The notes: generated from the sequence alone by a model not told the origin. A stretch of 64,000 nt of DNA from Palsa-870 sp035937155 (GCA_035937155.1 DASYVJ010000089.1:1-64000), one strand, 5' to 3'; shown: positions 19,306 to 29,101, numbered from the stretch's first letter. Numbers and translations are program-made.

Positions 19306-20763
19306 CTAACCCACCAGTTGAGGCGATGGAGGTCCTGGTGCGTGGTCGGATTTGACCGGCAGCTCGAACTGCATCTTGTCCATCTCGAGCTGCTGCGGAA
19401 CGGCGACCGGATAGGAGCCGTCGAAGCAGGCGCGACAGAACTCCTGTGAAGTGCCGCGGCCGATGGCCCGCATCAGTCCCGGGATGGACAGGTACTCAAG
19501 GCTGTCGGCGCCGATGCGCTCGCGTACCTGTTCCACGGTCCGCCCCGACGCGATGAGCTCCTTGGTCGAACCGATGTCGACGCCCATGAAGCACGGGAAG
19601 CGCATGGGCGGGCTGGAGATCCGCATATGGATCTCGCGAGCACCGGCAGCCCGCAAGCGTTCGATGATCCGCTTCGAAGTGGTGCCGCGGACGATCGAAT
19701 CGTCGACGGCGATGAGGCGCTTGCCCTTGATCGATCGGGGCAGCGGATTGAGCTTCAGCATTACGCCCGCTTCGCGCAGCGACTGGTCGGGCTGGATGAA
19801 CGTGCGATTGATGTACCGGCTTTTCATCATCGCTTCGCGGAAAGGTATTCCGGCGGCTTCCGCGTAGCCGATGGCGGCCGGCGTCCCCGAGTCAGGGAAC
19901 GGGATCACCATGTCGGCCTCGACAGGCGCTTCCTTGGCCAGCTCGTGGCCCATCCGGATGCGGGCGTCTTCGAGCTCGCAGTTCTTCAATATCGAGTCCG
20001 GCCGCGCAAAGTAGATGAACTCGAACACGCACATGGCGTGCTTGTTGGAGGTCTGGAAGTTGACGCTGTGGACGCCATGCTCGTCCATCAGCACCATCTC
20101 GCCGGGTTGAACCTCGCGCACGAAGGTCGCGTTGACGGTATCGAGCGCGCACGTTTCCGAAGCGATGACGTGCGCGGGCTGTCCCGGGAGCGGGATGAAC
20201 CCGATGCACAGAGGACGGAAACCGTACGGGTCGCGCAGGGCGATGAGCTGCGTCGGCGTGATGATGCCGCACGAGTAAGCCCCGACCACCCGCGCAAACG
20301 TCCGGCGGATCACGTCTTCCCACGTCTTGCCGTGCGTGTGCTCGATAAGGCGAGCCATCACCTCGGTGTCGAGCCCTGAGTCGAAGGTTGCGCCCTCCTC
20401 CTCGAGCTGCGTGCGCAGGGCTTCGGCGTTGAGGAGGTTGCCGTTATGTGCGATCGCACCCGGACCGAGCGTCGGGTGATGAAACGGCAGCGGGTGGGCG
20501 TTCTCGGCGCGGCTGGAGCCGGTCGTCGAGTAGCGGGTGTGACCAAGAGCCAGGATCGAGCCCTCGCCCATGTCCTTGATCTGTGCGGGCGTGAAGACCT
20601 GGGCCACAAGGCCCATGGCGCGATGCACGCGCACCGAAGTCCCGTCCGAGACTGCGATGCCAGCGGACTCCTGTCCTCGATGCTGTAGCGAGAAGAGTCC
20701 GAAGTAAGTGAGGTTGGCCACGTCCACGCCCTGCTTCGAGCAGATCCCGAAAACTCCACACAT
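19306..20763 (-). CDS. purF: Amidophosphoribosyltransferase, iron-sulfur type
   Basis: First committed step of purine synthesis: PRPP plus glutamine to phosphoribosylamine; 485 residues. The start at 20763 gives MCGVFGI, so Met removal exposes the Cys nucleophile with no propeptide; an upstream in-frame start would bury it. The PRPP loop is LIAVDDSIVRGTTSKR (near residue 350). Cysteines in MCVFEFIYFARPDS, FPCFMGVD and FCRAC correspond to the four [4Fe-4S] ligands of the Bacillus-type enzyme. It starts 2 bp after the purL stop. Confidence 0.97.
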   Translation of the reverse strand: MCGVFGICSKQGVDVANLTYFGLFSLQHRGQESAGIAVSDGTSVRVHRAMGLVAQVFTPAQIKDMGEGSILALGHTRYSTTGSSRAENAHPLPFHHPTLGPGAIAHNGNLLNAEALRTQLEEEGATFDSGLDTEVMARLIEHTHGKTWEDVIRRTFARVVGAYSCGIITPTQLIALRDPYGFRPLCIGFIPLPGQPAHVIASETCALDTVNATFVREVQPGEMVLMDEHGVHSVNFQTSNKHAMCVFEFIYFARPDSILKNCELEDARIRMGHELAKEAPVEADMVIPFPDSGTPAAIGYAEAAGIPFREAMMKSRYINRTFIQPDQSLREAGVMLKLNPLPRSIKGKRLIAVDDSIVRGTTSKRIIERLRAAGAREIHMRISSPPMRFPCFMGVDIGSTKELIASGRTVEQVRERIGADSLEYLSIPGLMRAIGRGTSQEFCRACFDGSYPVAVPQQLEMDKMQFELPVKSDHAPGPPSPQLVG

Positions 20764-20765
20764 GG

Positions 20766-22955
20766 TTAGACCAAGGCTCCTTCCCAAGCTTGACGGATCT
20801 CGGCAAGCGGCAGCCGGAACTGACCTTCGAACTGGATCGAGTCGCCGCCCGCGAGGCCGAGCAGCGAGATCTCGACATGGTGACGGCGGGCCAGTGACTG
20901 CAGTTCAGGCATCGCACGCGACGGTAGGCTCACGATGAAACGGCTTGGTGACTCGCCGAAGAACGCAGCATCCATGCGCAGAGGAGTCTCGGGCCGGATC
21001 GCCGGGCAGCGCACGCCGATGTCTCCGAGCAGGCAGCACTCTGCCAGCGCCACGAGCATCCCTCCTTCCGCGCAGTCGTGTGCGGAATGCAAGAGCCGGT
21101 GATCGGCCGCGGCGAGGATCAGACGGTTGACCGCGCGCTCCCGCACCAGGTCGAGCGCCGGCGGCCGGCCTGCGATCAGGCCGTGCTCTACCTTCAAGTA
21201 CTCGGTCCCGCCGAGGTCGTTGTGGCTCGATCCCACCAGCAGGACGAAGTCGCCCTCGGCGCGGAGGCCGGCGCCAAGCCGCCTGTCGTAGTCGCTGATC
21301 AGCCCGATCATGCCGATGACTGGGGTCGGATAGATGGCCGACTCGCCGGATGAGTCGTTGTAGAGGCTGACGTTGCCGCTGACGACCGGCAGGTCGAGAG
21401 CACGACACGCGTGCGCGAGCCCGGCGATCGTTTCCTCCATCTCCCAGTAAACCTCTGGCCGGTCTGGGTTCGCGAAGTTCAAGCAGTCGGTGACAGCGAG
21501 CGGCTGCGCGCCGGTCGCGACGATGTTGCGCGCGGCCTCAGCCACCGCGAGCTGGGCGCCGAGATGTGGGTCGAGGTGGCAGTAGCGCGAGTTGCAGTCG
21601 GTGGTAACTGCCAGGCCGAGCCGCGTGCCCTTGACACGCAGCATCGCCGCGTCACCCCCGGGAGGAATCACCGTCGAGTCGCCGACCATGTGGTCGTAGC
21701 GCCGGAAGATGCCACGCCGGCTGCTCAGGTTTGGGCTCTCCAGCAACCGTAGCAGCGTCGCGCCCGGGTCAATCAGCGGTGGCAGAGCGTCCATATCGAG
21801 GCCTGGTGGCTGCTCCGCTGCGACACCGATCAGCCGGCGCAGCGGCACGCCATCGGTGAGCAGGCTCACCGGCAGCCGTGCGACTGCCTTGGTGCCGTCG
21901 ACAACGGTCATGTAGCCGTCGTCGGTGACGTGGCCGATCACGGCCGACGTCAGGTCCCAGGCTCTGAAGATGGCCTCGACCTCGGCCTCGCGACCACTTT
22001 GCACGACGATGAGCATTCGCTCCTGGGATTCGGAGAGCATCACGTGGTACGGAGTCATCCTCCGCTCGCGCCTCGGCACCCGGCTGACGTCGATATGAGC
22101 GCCGGCGCCGGGAACCTTTCCCGCGCACTCGGCCACCGATGACGTGAGCCCTGCCGCGCCGAGATCCTGTATGGCGACCACCGCATCGGTGTGGGCGAGG
22201 TCCATGCAAGCCTCGAGCAGGCACTTCTCGAGAAACGGATTGCCCACCTGCACAGCGGGACGTCGCTCCGAGCTGGTCTCGTCCAGCTCCAGAGACGCAA
22301 ACGATGCCCCGTGGATTCCGTCGCGGCCCGTGTCCGCGCCAACGAGCATCAGGCTGTTACCCGTACCCTCGGCCCGAGCTCGCATGAGGCGATCGACGCG
22401 CACCAGGCCTACGCACATCGCGTTGACCAGCGGGTTGTTCGTATAGCACTCGTCGAAATAGACCTCGCCGCCCACCGTCGGGATGCCGATGCAGTTGCCG
22501 TATCCGCCGATACCGGCGACCACTCCTTCGACGTGACGGCTGGATTCTGGCAGCCGCCCGAAGCGCAGCGAGTCGAGCAGAGCGATCGGACGCGCACCCA
22601 TGGCGATGACGTCGCGGATGATGCCGCCGACGCCGGTGGCGGCGCCCTGGTACGGCTCGATCGCCGAGGGATGGTTGTGGGATTCGATCTTGAACACTGC
22701 GGCCCAGCCTTCGCCGATGCTCACGGCGCCTGCGTTCTCGCCCGGCCCCTGGATTACCGCGGGACCGGTTGAAGGCAGCCGGCGGAGCAGCGCCTTGGAG
22801 CTCTTGTACGAGCAGTGCTCAGACCAGAGAACGCCGAGCATGCCGAGCTCGACCTCGTTGGGGGCTCGCTTGAGCGCCTCGACGATGACCCTGTACTCCT
22901 CGGGAGTGAGCGCAACCTCTCGAAGGCGACGCTCGTCAACCATGTCCAGACTCAA
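20766..22955 (-). CDS. purL: FGAM synthase, large subunit
   Basis: ATP-dependent amidation of FGAR; 729 residues, the small PurL type that works with PurS and PurQ. It shows EHCSYKSSK near residue 47, ESHNHPSAIEP with the catalytic His near 95, GVGGIIRDV, DLGAAGLTSS near 280 and GNVSLYN near 550. The TTG at 22955 overlaps the purQ stop (TTGA); an ATG at 22943 is the alternative and would remove four residues. Complete. Confidence 0.96.
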   Translation of the reverse strand: MSLDMVDERRLREVALTPEEYRVIVEALKRAPNEVELGMLGVLWSEHCSYKSSKALLRRLPSTGPAVIQGPGENAGAVSIGEGWAAVFKIESHNHPSAIEPYQGAATGVGGIIRDVIAMGARPIALLDSLRFGRLPESSRHVEGVVAGIGGYGNCIGIPTVGGEVYFDECYTNNPLVNAMCVGLVRVDRLMRARAEGTGNSLMLVGADTGRDGIHGASFASLELDETSSERRPAVQVGNPFLEKCLLEACMDLAHTDAVVAIQDLGAAGLTSSVAECAGKVPGAGAHIDVSRVPRRERRMTPYHVMLSESQERMLIVVQSGREAEVEAIFRAWDLTSAVIGHVTDDGYMTVVDGTKAVARLPVSLLTDGVPLRRLIGVAAEQPPGLDMDALPPLIDPGATLLRLLESPNLSSRRGIFRRYDHMVGDSTVIPPGGDAAMLRVKGTRLGLAVTTDCNSRYCHLDPHLGAQLAVAEAARNIVATGAQPLAVTDCLNFANPDRPEVYWEMEETIAGLAHACRALDLPVVSGNVSLYNDSSGESAIYPTPVIGMIGLISDYDRRLGAGLRAEGDFVLLVGSSHNDLGGTEYLKVEHGLIAGRPPALDLVRERAVNRLILAAADHRLLHSAHDCAEGGMLVALAECCLLGDIGVRCPAIRPETPLRMDAAFFGESPSRFIVSLPSRAMPELQSLARRHHVEISLLGLAGGDSIQFEGQFRLPLAEIRQAWEGALV

Positions 22956-23656
22956 GAAACCAGGACCTTCATCGCGCCCGCCGCGACTGATCGGAACAGC
23001 TTCAGCCCGTCAGTGCCGCCGAGCTCGGCTTCGGCGCAGCGCTCCGGATGCGGCATCATGCCGAGAACATTGCCGCGCGCGTTGACGATGCCTGCGATGT
23101 TGTGCATCGAGCCGTTGGGATTTGCGGCGTTGGTGACGCGACCGGTCGCGTCGCAGTAGCGAAAGACCACTTGGCCGCGCTGCTCGAGGCGCGAAAGCGT
23201 GGCCGGGTCCGCGAAGTAGTTGCCCTCGCCGTGCGAGATGGGGACGCGGATCACCTCGCGCTCGGCGCACTGAGAAGTGAACGGAAGGTCGGTGCGCTCG
23301 ACGACCAGGTTCGTCCACTGGCAGCGGAACTCGAGCGAAGCGTTGCGGATGAGCGCGCCGGGAAGCAGTCCCGCCTCGCAAAGCACCTGGAATCCGTTGC
23401 AGATGCCCCAGACCAAGCCCCCCCGATCCGCGAAGTCACCGATCTTCTCCATCACCGGCGCAAACCTCGCGATTGCGCCCGTGCGCAGGTAGTCCCCATA
23501 CGCAAAACCGCCCGGCAGGATGATGCAGTCGCAGCCTTTGAGGTCCGCGTCCTTGTGCCACAGGTACTGGAGCTCGGCGCCGAGCACCTGGTCGATCACC
23601 CAACCGCAGTCGCGATCCGACCACGTGCCGGGAAAGACCACCACTCCGAACTTCAC
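22952..23656 (-). CDS. purQ: FGAM synthase, glutaminase subunit
   Basis: Class I glutamine amidotransferase supplying ammonia to PurL; 234 residues. The nucleophile Cys is in WGICNGFQVL (near residue 88), preceded by the PGGFAYGDYLR segment, and the His-Glu pair is in MMPHPERC near 205. The GTG start overlaps the purS stop (GTGA). Confidence 0.96.
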   Translation of the reverse strand: MKFGVVVFPGTWSDRDCGWVIDQVLGAELQYLWHKDADLKGCDCIILPGGFAYGDYLRTGAIARFAPVMEKIGDFADRGGLVWGICNGFQVLCEAGLLPGALIRNASLEFRCQWTNLVVERTDLPFTSQCAEREVIRVPISHGEGNYFADPATLSRLEQRGQVVFRYCDATGRVTNAANPNGSMHNIAGIVNARGNVLGMMPHPERCAEAELGGTDGLKLFRSVAAGAMKVLVS

Positions 23657-23913
23657 CGGCGTTTGTGGCCGTCCGTTTCAATTTCGAAGCGGTAGTCTTC
23701 GATCACGTGGTTGGCCAGCAGCTGCTCGCACATCGCCTCCACGCGCTCCCTCGCTTCGTGCTCGCTGCTCGCCTCCAGGTTCAACTCGATGTACTTGCCA
23801 ACGCGCACGTCGGAGATCTCACGAAAGCCGAGCGTCGCGAGGCCCTGCTTGACTGTGATGCCCTGGGGGTCATTCACGACCGGCTTGGGAGTCACGATGA
23901 CCCGAGCGATCAT
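23653..23913 (-). CDS. purS: FGAM synthase, PurS subunit
   Basis: Small structural subunit (86 residues) that bridges PurL and PurQ. It has the typical opening ARVIVTPKPVVNDPQG, the LGF-EISDVRVGKYIEL segment and a C-terminal helix ending in LLANHVIEDYRFEI. The ATG overlaps the purC stop (ATGA). Confidence 0.95.
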   Translation of the reverse strand: MIARVIVTPKPVVNDPQGITVKQGLATLGFREISDVRVGKYIELNLEASSEHEARERVEAMCEQLLANHVIEDYRFEIETDGHKRR

Positions 23914-24830
23914 CTCTCGTTCCTCGGTTTCGGTGGAAACAGCGGCTTGCCGACCAGGCGCTGGTACGCGGTGAGATACCGCTCTCGGGTCTGCGCCACC
24001 ACATCGTCGGGCAGGCGCGGTGGCTCCGATTCCTTGTCCCAGCCCGCACGCGTCAACCAGTCGCGTACGAACTGCTTGTCATACGAATCCGGCGATACGC
24101 CGAGCTGGTAGCTTGCGGCGTCCCAGTAGCGCGAGCTGTCAGGCGTGAGGGCCTCGTCGATGAGGATCAGGTCGTCACCGAGAAGACCGAACTCGAATTT
24201 CGTGTCCGCCAGGATCAGGCCGCGACGGGTGGCAAGCTCTGAGGCGAACTTGTACAGCTCCAGGCTTGCGTCGCGCAGCTTGGTGGCGAGATCGTCTCCG
24301 AGCTCTTTCTTGAGCTGCACAAAGCTGATGTTCTCGTCGTGTCCGCTTTCGGCCTTGGTGGCGGGCGAGAAGATCGGATAAGCGAGCCGCTCGCTCTGCC
24401 GCAGGCCGGGCGGCATCTCTTCGCCGGCCAGCGTGTGCGAGTCCTGGTATTCCTTCCATGCGCTGCCGGCGAGGTATCCACGCACCACGCACTCGAAGTC
24501 AATGCGCTTGGCCTTGCGGACGATCATGAATCGGCCCGCGAGCTTATCGCGGTGATCCTTCAGCGCCGGAGGCAGGTCGGGAACCATGCCTGAGATGAGG
24601 TGGTTCTCCTGGAACGTGTCGGTTTGAGAGAACCAGAAGATCGAAAGCTGGGTCAGGACCTTGCCTCGGTCGGGGATGCCATTGGGCAGGTTGTGGTCGA
24701 AAGCCGAGATGCGATCGGTGGCGACCATGAGCAGCTGGTCGGGGCCAAGCTCATAGGTGTCGCGGACTTTGCCGCGCGCGAACAGCTTGAGCGGCAGGTC
24801 GGTGTCCATGACCTCGGGCCCGGCGATCAT
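23910..24830 (-). CDS. purC: SAICAR synthetase
   Basis: Joins CAIR and aspartate using ATP; 306 residues, the longer yeast-like form. It shows FARGKVRDTYEL near residue 17, ATDRISAFDHNLPNGIPDRG, VVRGYLAGSAWKEY, ADTKFEFGLL and IDEALTPDSSRYW, the last being the SAICAR synthetase signature. The ATG overlaps the purB stop. Confidence 0.96.
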   Translation of the reverse strand: MIAGPEVMDTDLPLKLFARGKVRDTYELGPDQLLMVATDRISAFDHNLPNGIPDRGKVLTQLSIFWFSQTDTFQENHLISGMVPDLPPALKDHRDKLAGRFMIVRKAKRIDFECVVRGYLAGSAWKEYQDSHTLAGEEMPPGLRQSERLAYPIFSPATKAESGHDENISFVQLKKELGDDLATKLRDASLELYKFASELATRRGLILADTKFEFGLLGDDLILIDEALTPDSSRYWDAASYQLGVSPDSYDKQFVRDWLTRAGWDKESEPPRLPDDVVAQTRERYLTAYQRLVGKPLFPPKPRNER

Positions 24831-26143
24831 TTCGCTTTCACTCCCAACCCGAGGCTCTCATACGCCAGGTCGGTGTGCTCGAGCCCGGCCCAGGGGTCGA
24901 AGACCTCGTCCAACTTTGCGCCGATCCGCGACATCACCTCTTGGTTCTGCTCCAGGAGCGTCCGGAAACCCTTGCCGTCGCCGTCCATGGCCTGCATGGC
25001 CGCCTGCTGAACGATGAGGTACGCGTCCTCACGTGACATGCCGCTGTCGACAAGCGCGAGCAAAACCCGCTGCGAGAAGACCACTCCACCGGCGAACTGT
25101 AGGTTGCGCAGCATCTTCTCTGGACGTACGTCGAGGCCGCGCAGGACATTGGCCATCTCCAGGGACATATAGCCGACCGCCGCACACGCATCCGGAAAGA
25201 TGATCCGCTCGGCCGACGAGTGACTGATGTCCCGTTCGTGCCACAACGCGGTGTTCTCGAGCGCGGTCACGAGGTGCCCGCGAACCACGCGCGCCAGGCC
25301 GCACACCCGCTCCGTGAGGACCGGGTTGCGTTTGTGAGGCATCGCCGAGCTGCCCTTCTGCTCTTTGCCGAAAGGCTCGAACGCCTCGCCGATCTCGGTG
25401 CGCTGGAGGTGCCGGATCTCAGTCGCGATCCGCTCCAGCGTGCCGGCCACCAATGCGAGCGCTGACATGAAGCTCGCGTGCCGGTCGCGTGCGACCACCT
25501 GGGTCGACACCAGATCCGGACGAAGACCAAGCTCTCGGCAGACGTGCTCCTCGACCTTGGGGTCGATGGTGGCGTGAGTGCCGACGGCACCGCTGACCCG
25601 TCCGACCGCGGACTCGGCGGCAGCCCGAGCCAGCCGCTCCTGCGCCCGGTCGAGCTCGGCGACCCAGCCGGCCACCTTGAAGCCGAAGGTGATCGGCTCC
25701 GCGACGACACCGTGTGTGCGCCCGGCCATCAGCGTTCGCCGGTGGCGGATCGCGAGGTCGGCCGCCGCCTCGCGCACCGCGGCCAGGTCTCCCGCGATGA
25801 TCCGCGCAGACTCGACGAGCTGCACTGCCATCGCCGTGTCGTTGAGGTCCTGGCTGGTCATCCCGAGATGCACGTAGCGCGCCTCAGGCTGGCCGATGGA
25901 CTCGTTGAGTACGGTGAGAAACGCGATCACATCGTGTCCGACGCGGCTCTCGACCTCCGCGATCCTGTCCGCGTCGAAAGTCCCTTTGCGGATCTTCGGC
26001 AGCGCGGACGCGGGAATGCGGCCAAGGCTCGCCCAGCCCTCGCACGCGAGGACCTCGATGCGGAGCCATAGCTCGAATCGGTGCTGGTCAGACCAGACCG
26101 CCCGAATGGCAGGCGGAGAGTATCGCTCGATCAAGAAATGCAC
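24827..26143 (-). CDS. purB: Adenylosuccinate lyase
   Basis: Cleaves SAICAR and adenylosuccinate, releasing fumarate; 438 residues. The signature GSSAMPHKRNP is near residue 265 with the catalytic Ser in the flexible loop. HLGMTSQDLNDTA is near 93 and AGRTHGVVAEP with the catalytic His near 140. It is the first gene of the purine operon; the next gene upstream is divergent, so the operon promoter must lie in 26144-26360. Confidence 0.96.
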   Translation of the reverse strand: MHFLIERYSPPAIRAVWSDQHRFELWLRIEVLACEGWASLGRIPASALPKIRKGTFDADRIAEVESRVGHDVIAFLTVLNESIGQPEARYVHLGMTSQDLNDTAMAVQLVESARIIAGDLAAVREAAADLAIRHRRTLMAGRTHGVVAEPITFGFKVAGWVAELDRAQERLARAAAESAVGRVSGAVGTHATIDPKVEEHVCRELGLRPDLVSTQVVARDRHASFMSALALVAGTLERIATEIRHLQRTEIGEAFEPFGKEQKGSSAMPHKRNPVLTERVCGLARVVRGHLVTALENTALWHERDISHSSAERIIFPDACAAVGYMSLEMANVLRGLDVRPEKMLRNLQFAGGVVFSQRVLLALVDSGMSREDAYLIVQQAAMQAMDGDGKGFRTLLEQNQEVMSRIGAKLDEVFDPWAGLEHTDLAYESLGLGVKAK

Positions 26144-26175
26144 CGGCTCCCAATGATCACCGGGGGGACGGGTCG

Positions 26176-26181
26176 ATTATA
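26176..26181 (-). promoter_or_regulatory. Candidate -10 box of the purine operon
   Basis: TATAAT on the minus strand lies 32 bases before the purB ATG, the best -10 match in the 217-bp divergent gap. No convincing -35 hexamer is seen 17 bases further up. GGGAG about 10 bases before the ATG can serve as ribosome binding site. The rest of 26182-26360 holds no recognisable purine riboswitch or other element. Confidence 0.4.
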
Positions 26182-26360
26182 CGGGTGGCAGCCCCGGCCC
26201 GGATTTAGTGGATGCGGTGCTGGCGGCCCCAAGATGCTGTGGGAGTCCGTCTTTGCCGGGTGGCTTCGGGCGCCCCCCTCGATAATCAACACCTTTATGG
26301 CTGAGCCTCGTAACCACCTCGTGAAGGCGCCCGTTTGAATCGGCACAGGCTGAAGGGCCA

Positions 26361-26918
26361 GTGAGCGACCGGTCGCGTGATGACGAGCGAGAGCTCGTCG
26401 AACACGCCAAACGGGATCCCCGGCAGTTCGGGGCGCTCTACGACCGGCACTTCCAGCAAATCTACCGATTCGTGTATTCAAGAGTGAGGGAGCAAACCGC
26501 GGCAGAGGACGTCACTTCGGAAGTCTTTATGAAGGCTCTGAAGGCCATGCCCCGATACCAGGACACGGGGCGACCTTTTGCTGCCTGGCTCTACCAGATT
26601 GCAGTCAACGCCATCGCGGACCGATACCGGACGCTCCGGCCGTCGCAGCCGCTTGAGGATTTCCATGACCTTTCCGTCGCCGGCCCTGCGCTTGAAGACC
26701 TGGCGGCTCACCGAGATGAGATCCGCCGCATCTGGACGTTGGTCGAGGGCCTGCCGGTCCAGCAGCGCACCGCGCTGGTGCTCAAGTTCCAGGAAGACAT
26801 GAAGATCGAGGACATAGCAGTCGTGATGGGCAAGTCGGCCGGGGCAGTGAAGCTCCTGATCCATCGCGGCGTGAGCCGGCTCCGGGAAGACGCCGACGCT
26901 CTGAGGCCGGTCGAATGA
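26361..26918 (+). CDS. ECF-type RNA polymerase sigma factor
   Basis: Alternative sigma factor of 185 residues. Region 2 covers about 22-90 (FGALYDRHFQQIYRFVYSRV, AEDVTSEVFMKAL, FAAWLYQIAVNAIADRYR) and region 4 about 125-180 (LPVQQRTALVLKFQEDMKI with the HTH AVVMGKSAGAVKLLIHRG). The GTG start at 26361 gives the full length. It overlaps the next gene by 4 bp, a membrane protein in the position of an anti-sigma factor. Confidence 0.9.
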   Translation: MSDRSRDDERELVEHAKRDPRQFGALYDRHFQQIYRFVYSRVREQTAAEDVTSEVFMKALKAMPRYQDTGRPFAAWLYQIAVNAIADRYRTLRPSQPLEDFHDLSVAGPALEDLAAHRDEIRRIWTLVEGLPVQQRTALVLKFQEDMKIEDIAVVMGKSAGAVKLLIHRGVSRLREDADALRPVE

Positions 26919-29101
26919 GCATGCGCCACGACCCGGAGCTCGACGACGTGCTGCAGGACCAAGAGTTGCGCCGTCTCGCGGACCTGCTGGCGTCCTCTCG
27001 CCAGGCGGAGCCGCCGCTCGATGAGGCGTTCCGGTCCGGCCTCCGGCGGCAGCTGATGCAGAAGGCGTGGGAGATGGGCGAAGGCCGGCCCTCGCTGTGG
27101 CGGCGCGTGTTCGCGCCCTCCGGGCTGGCATGGGTAGGCGCTACAGCCGGGCTTGTGCTGATCGCCGGCCTGGTCGTGTTTTACGCAACTCAGCCAGCTG
27201 GCGGGCTCGACAAGATCTACATCAACAGCCCGCTCGACGGGAGCAAGGCCGTCGCCCTGCAGCAGGCCATCCTCGTCAACTTCAACCAGCCGATGGACCA
27301 CCCCTCCACCGAAGCGGCGGTACAGATCGCGCCGGCGACCAACGTGACGTTCACGTGGCAGCAAAACACCCTCGCCGTGCAGCCGACCAGCGGGAACCTG
27401 GCGCCGAATACTCAGTACCAGGTCACGATCGGATCCGGCGCGCTGACCGCGGCCAAGCAACCCCTGACCACGGCGCAGACAATCACGTTCGTCACGCAGC
27501 CGCCGACGCCTCCAACACCTTCGCCCTCACCCACGCCGCGATCGCCCGCGAGCCCGACGTCGCTCCTTGCCGGTGAGCACCAGCTGTCATCGCTGGGGGG
27601 GACTGCCAGCTCGACCATTCAATGGTCAGCCGATTCCTCGAGCGTCTACTTCATCGATTCGAAGGGCGGGCTCTCCGAGGTGCCGGCCAAAGGCGGGGAC
27701 GTCAAGGTCGTCGCCAGCGACGGTGTCTCGTCTCCTGCTATTGCCCCAGCCGGCGACCGCCTGGCCTACATCCGCGGCGGCAAGATCGAAACCCTCACCT
27801 TTGCAACCGGAACCACGGCGGAGCTCGTCGTGACGCCGGTCGCGACGCTGGTCGGCTGGGCTAAGGACACGCTGGTGTGGGCGGCTGCCGATGGCTTCTA
27901 CACCAAAGGGACAAACGGTGCCGTGCAGCTCGCGCCGTTGCCGACGACCGGCGCTGTGAGCGTGGTCTCGTTCGCGCCCGACGGCATACATGCCGCGTAC
28001 CGCCAGGACCAGAAGCTGTTCCTGCTGGAGCTTGCGACGGCTAAGAGCACACAGCTCGGACAGGCTGGTGCAGCGTTCTCCGGCTGGTCGCCGAACGGGA
28101 CCCTGCTGATGTACTCGACCGCTGACGCTCTCATCGTTTCCGACCTTCAGGGCGTCAGCGTGAGCACGCTCCCCGCTGGTGAAGCAAGCTGGTCCAGCCA
28201 GGACGCGATCCTCCTCGGCAGCGACACCGACCTCTTCGAGGTTCGGCCCGACGCGTCGGCGCCGACCAAGCTGGCCAACGGGACGTATCGCCTGCCGACC
28301 TGGGCGCCCAACGGAAAGGACTTTGCGTTCGTCCGTGGCGGCGCGCTCTGGACGGCATCCGCTCCGGCGCTGCCGTCGGTGCCCACGACGTTGGACCTGG
28401 CTTCAGCGGTGGTCAACTCATTCATGCAGGCGCGCCAGAAAGGCCAGGCGGACCAGGCGGCGGCTTTCCTCGACGACACCGGCAAGCAGGCTTACTCTGG
28501 CGAAAGGCTGAAGCTCGTGATCAACGGTGATGCCCGTTTCTCGCGGTTCTACGTCCTCACGCAAGCGGTCACCGGCAGCCAGCCCGATACCGCAACCTTC
28601 GTCATCCGGCTCGTCCTGACGCATGGGAAGCTCGACGTCGCCGACTTCGAGGAGACGCTGACCGTCATCCGCGACGCTGCGACCAAGCAGTTCGTCATCG
28701 ACCAGGCTGCAGCCGGTGCGCACCGCGACCTGGGCAAGGGAGCCGAGGTCGTCGGGGTCGTCGTGGCGGCCGACAACATCCAGGTCGCGTTTGACAGCGA
28801 CCTCGACCCGGGCACGGTGACCGACGGCGTGCGCGTGCTGGACTCCAAGGGCCGGCAGGTCGACGCCACAGCCACCTATGCGAACCGGACGGTCACGATC
28901 AGCGGCCTGGACCTGAAGCCCGGCGCTCAGTACAAGGTGGTGGTCCTGACCACCGTGCGCGACGTGCTCGGCCACAACGTGGCGGCCGAGTACGACCTGC
29001 AGCTGCTCGGCCCTGTGGTCAAGAACAAGACAGACCACAAGGGACCCAGCGCGTCGCCGTCGCCGGCTTCGCCGACCCCGACGCCAACTCCCAGCAGCTA
29101 G
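26915..29101 (+). CDS. Membrane-anchored Ig-propeller-Ig protein, putative anti-sigma/sensor
   Basis: A 728-residue protein coupled to the sigma gene. Residues 1-70 are a charged cytoplasmic part, 72-92 one transmembrane helix, and the rest is outside. An SbsA/Big_5-type Ig-like domain spans about 98-195, followed by a Pro/Ser/Thr linker. Repeated strands resembling a TolB/WD40-like propeller occupy about 210-490, then an alpha/beta stretch (500-610), a second Ig-like domain (about 615-700) and a Pro/Ser/Thr tail. One-helix topology and the overlap with the sigma gene suggest it holds the sigma factor, but no zinc-binding anti-sigma motif is present. Its stop shares a CTAG with the convergent Nudix gene. 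Confidence 0.7.
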   Translation: MSMRHDPELDDVLQDQELRRLADLLASSRQAEPPLDEAFRSGLRRQLMQKAWEMGEGRPSLWRRVFAPSGLAWVGATAGLVLIAGLVVFYATQPAGGLDKIYINSPLDGSKAVALQQAILVNFNQPMDHPSTEAAVQIAPATNVTFTWQQNTLAVQPTSGNLAPNTQYQVTIGSGALTAAKQPLTTAQTITFVTQPPTPPTPSPSPTPRSPASPTSLLAGEHQLSSLGGTASSTIQWSADSSSVYFIDSKGGLSEVPAKGGDVKVVASDGVSSPAIAPAGDRLAYIRGGKIETLTFATGTTAELVVTPVATLVGWAKDTLVWAAADGFYTKGTNGAVQLAPLPTTGAVSVVSFAPDGIHAAYRQDQKLFLLELATAKSTQLGQAGAAFSGWSPNGTLLMYSTADALIVSDLQGVSVSTLPAGEASWSSQDAILLGSDTDLFEVRPDASAPTKLANGTYRLPTWAPNGKDFAFVRGGALWTASAPALPSVPTTLDLASAVVNSFMQARQKGQADQAAAFLDDTGKQAYSGERLKLVINGDARFSRFYVLTQAVTGSQPDTATFVIRLVLTHGKLDVADFEETLTVIRDAATKQFVIDQAAAGAHRDLGKGAEVVGVVVAADNIQVAFDSDLDPGTVTDGVRVLDSKGRQVDATATYANRTVTISGLDLKPGAQYKVVVLTTVRDVLGHNVAAEYDLQLLGPVVKNKTDHKGPSASPSPASPTPTPTPSS

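Noticed and set aside
26144..26360. Purine or other riboswitch in front of purB
   Set aside because: No conserved purine aptamer loops or PurR-type box were found; only a -10-like TATAAT is supported.
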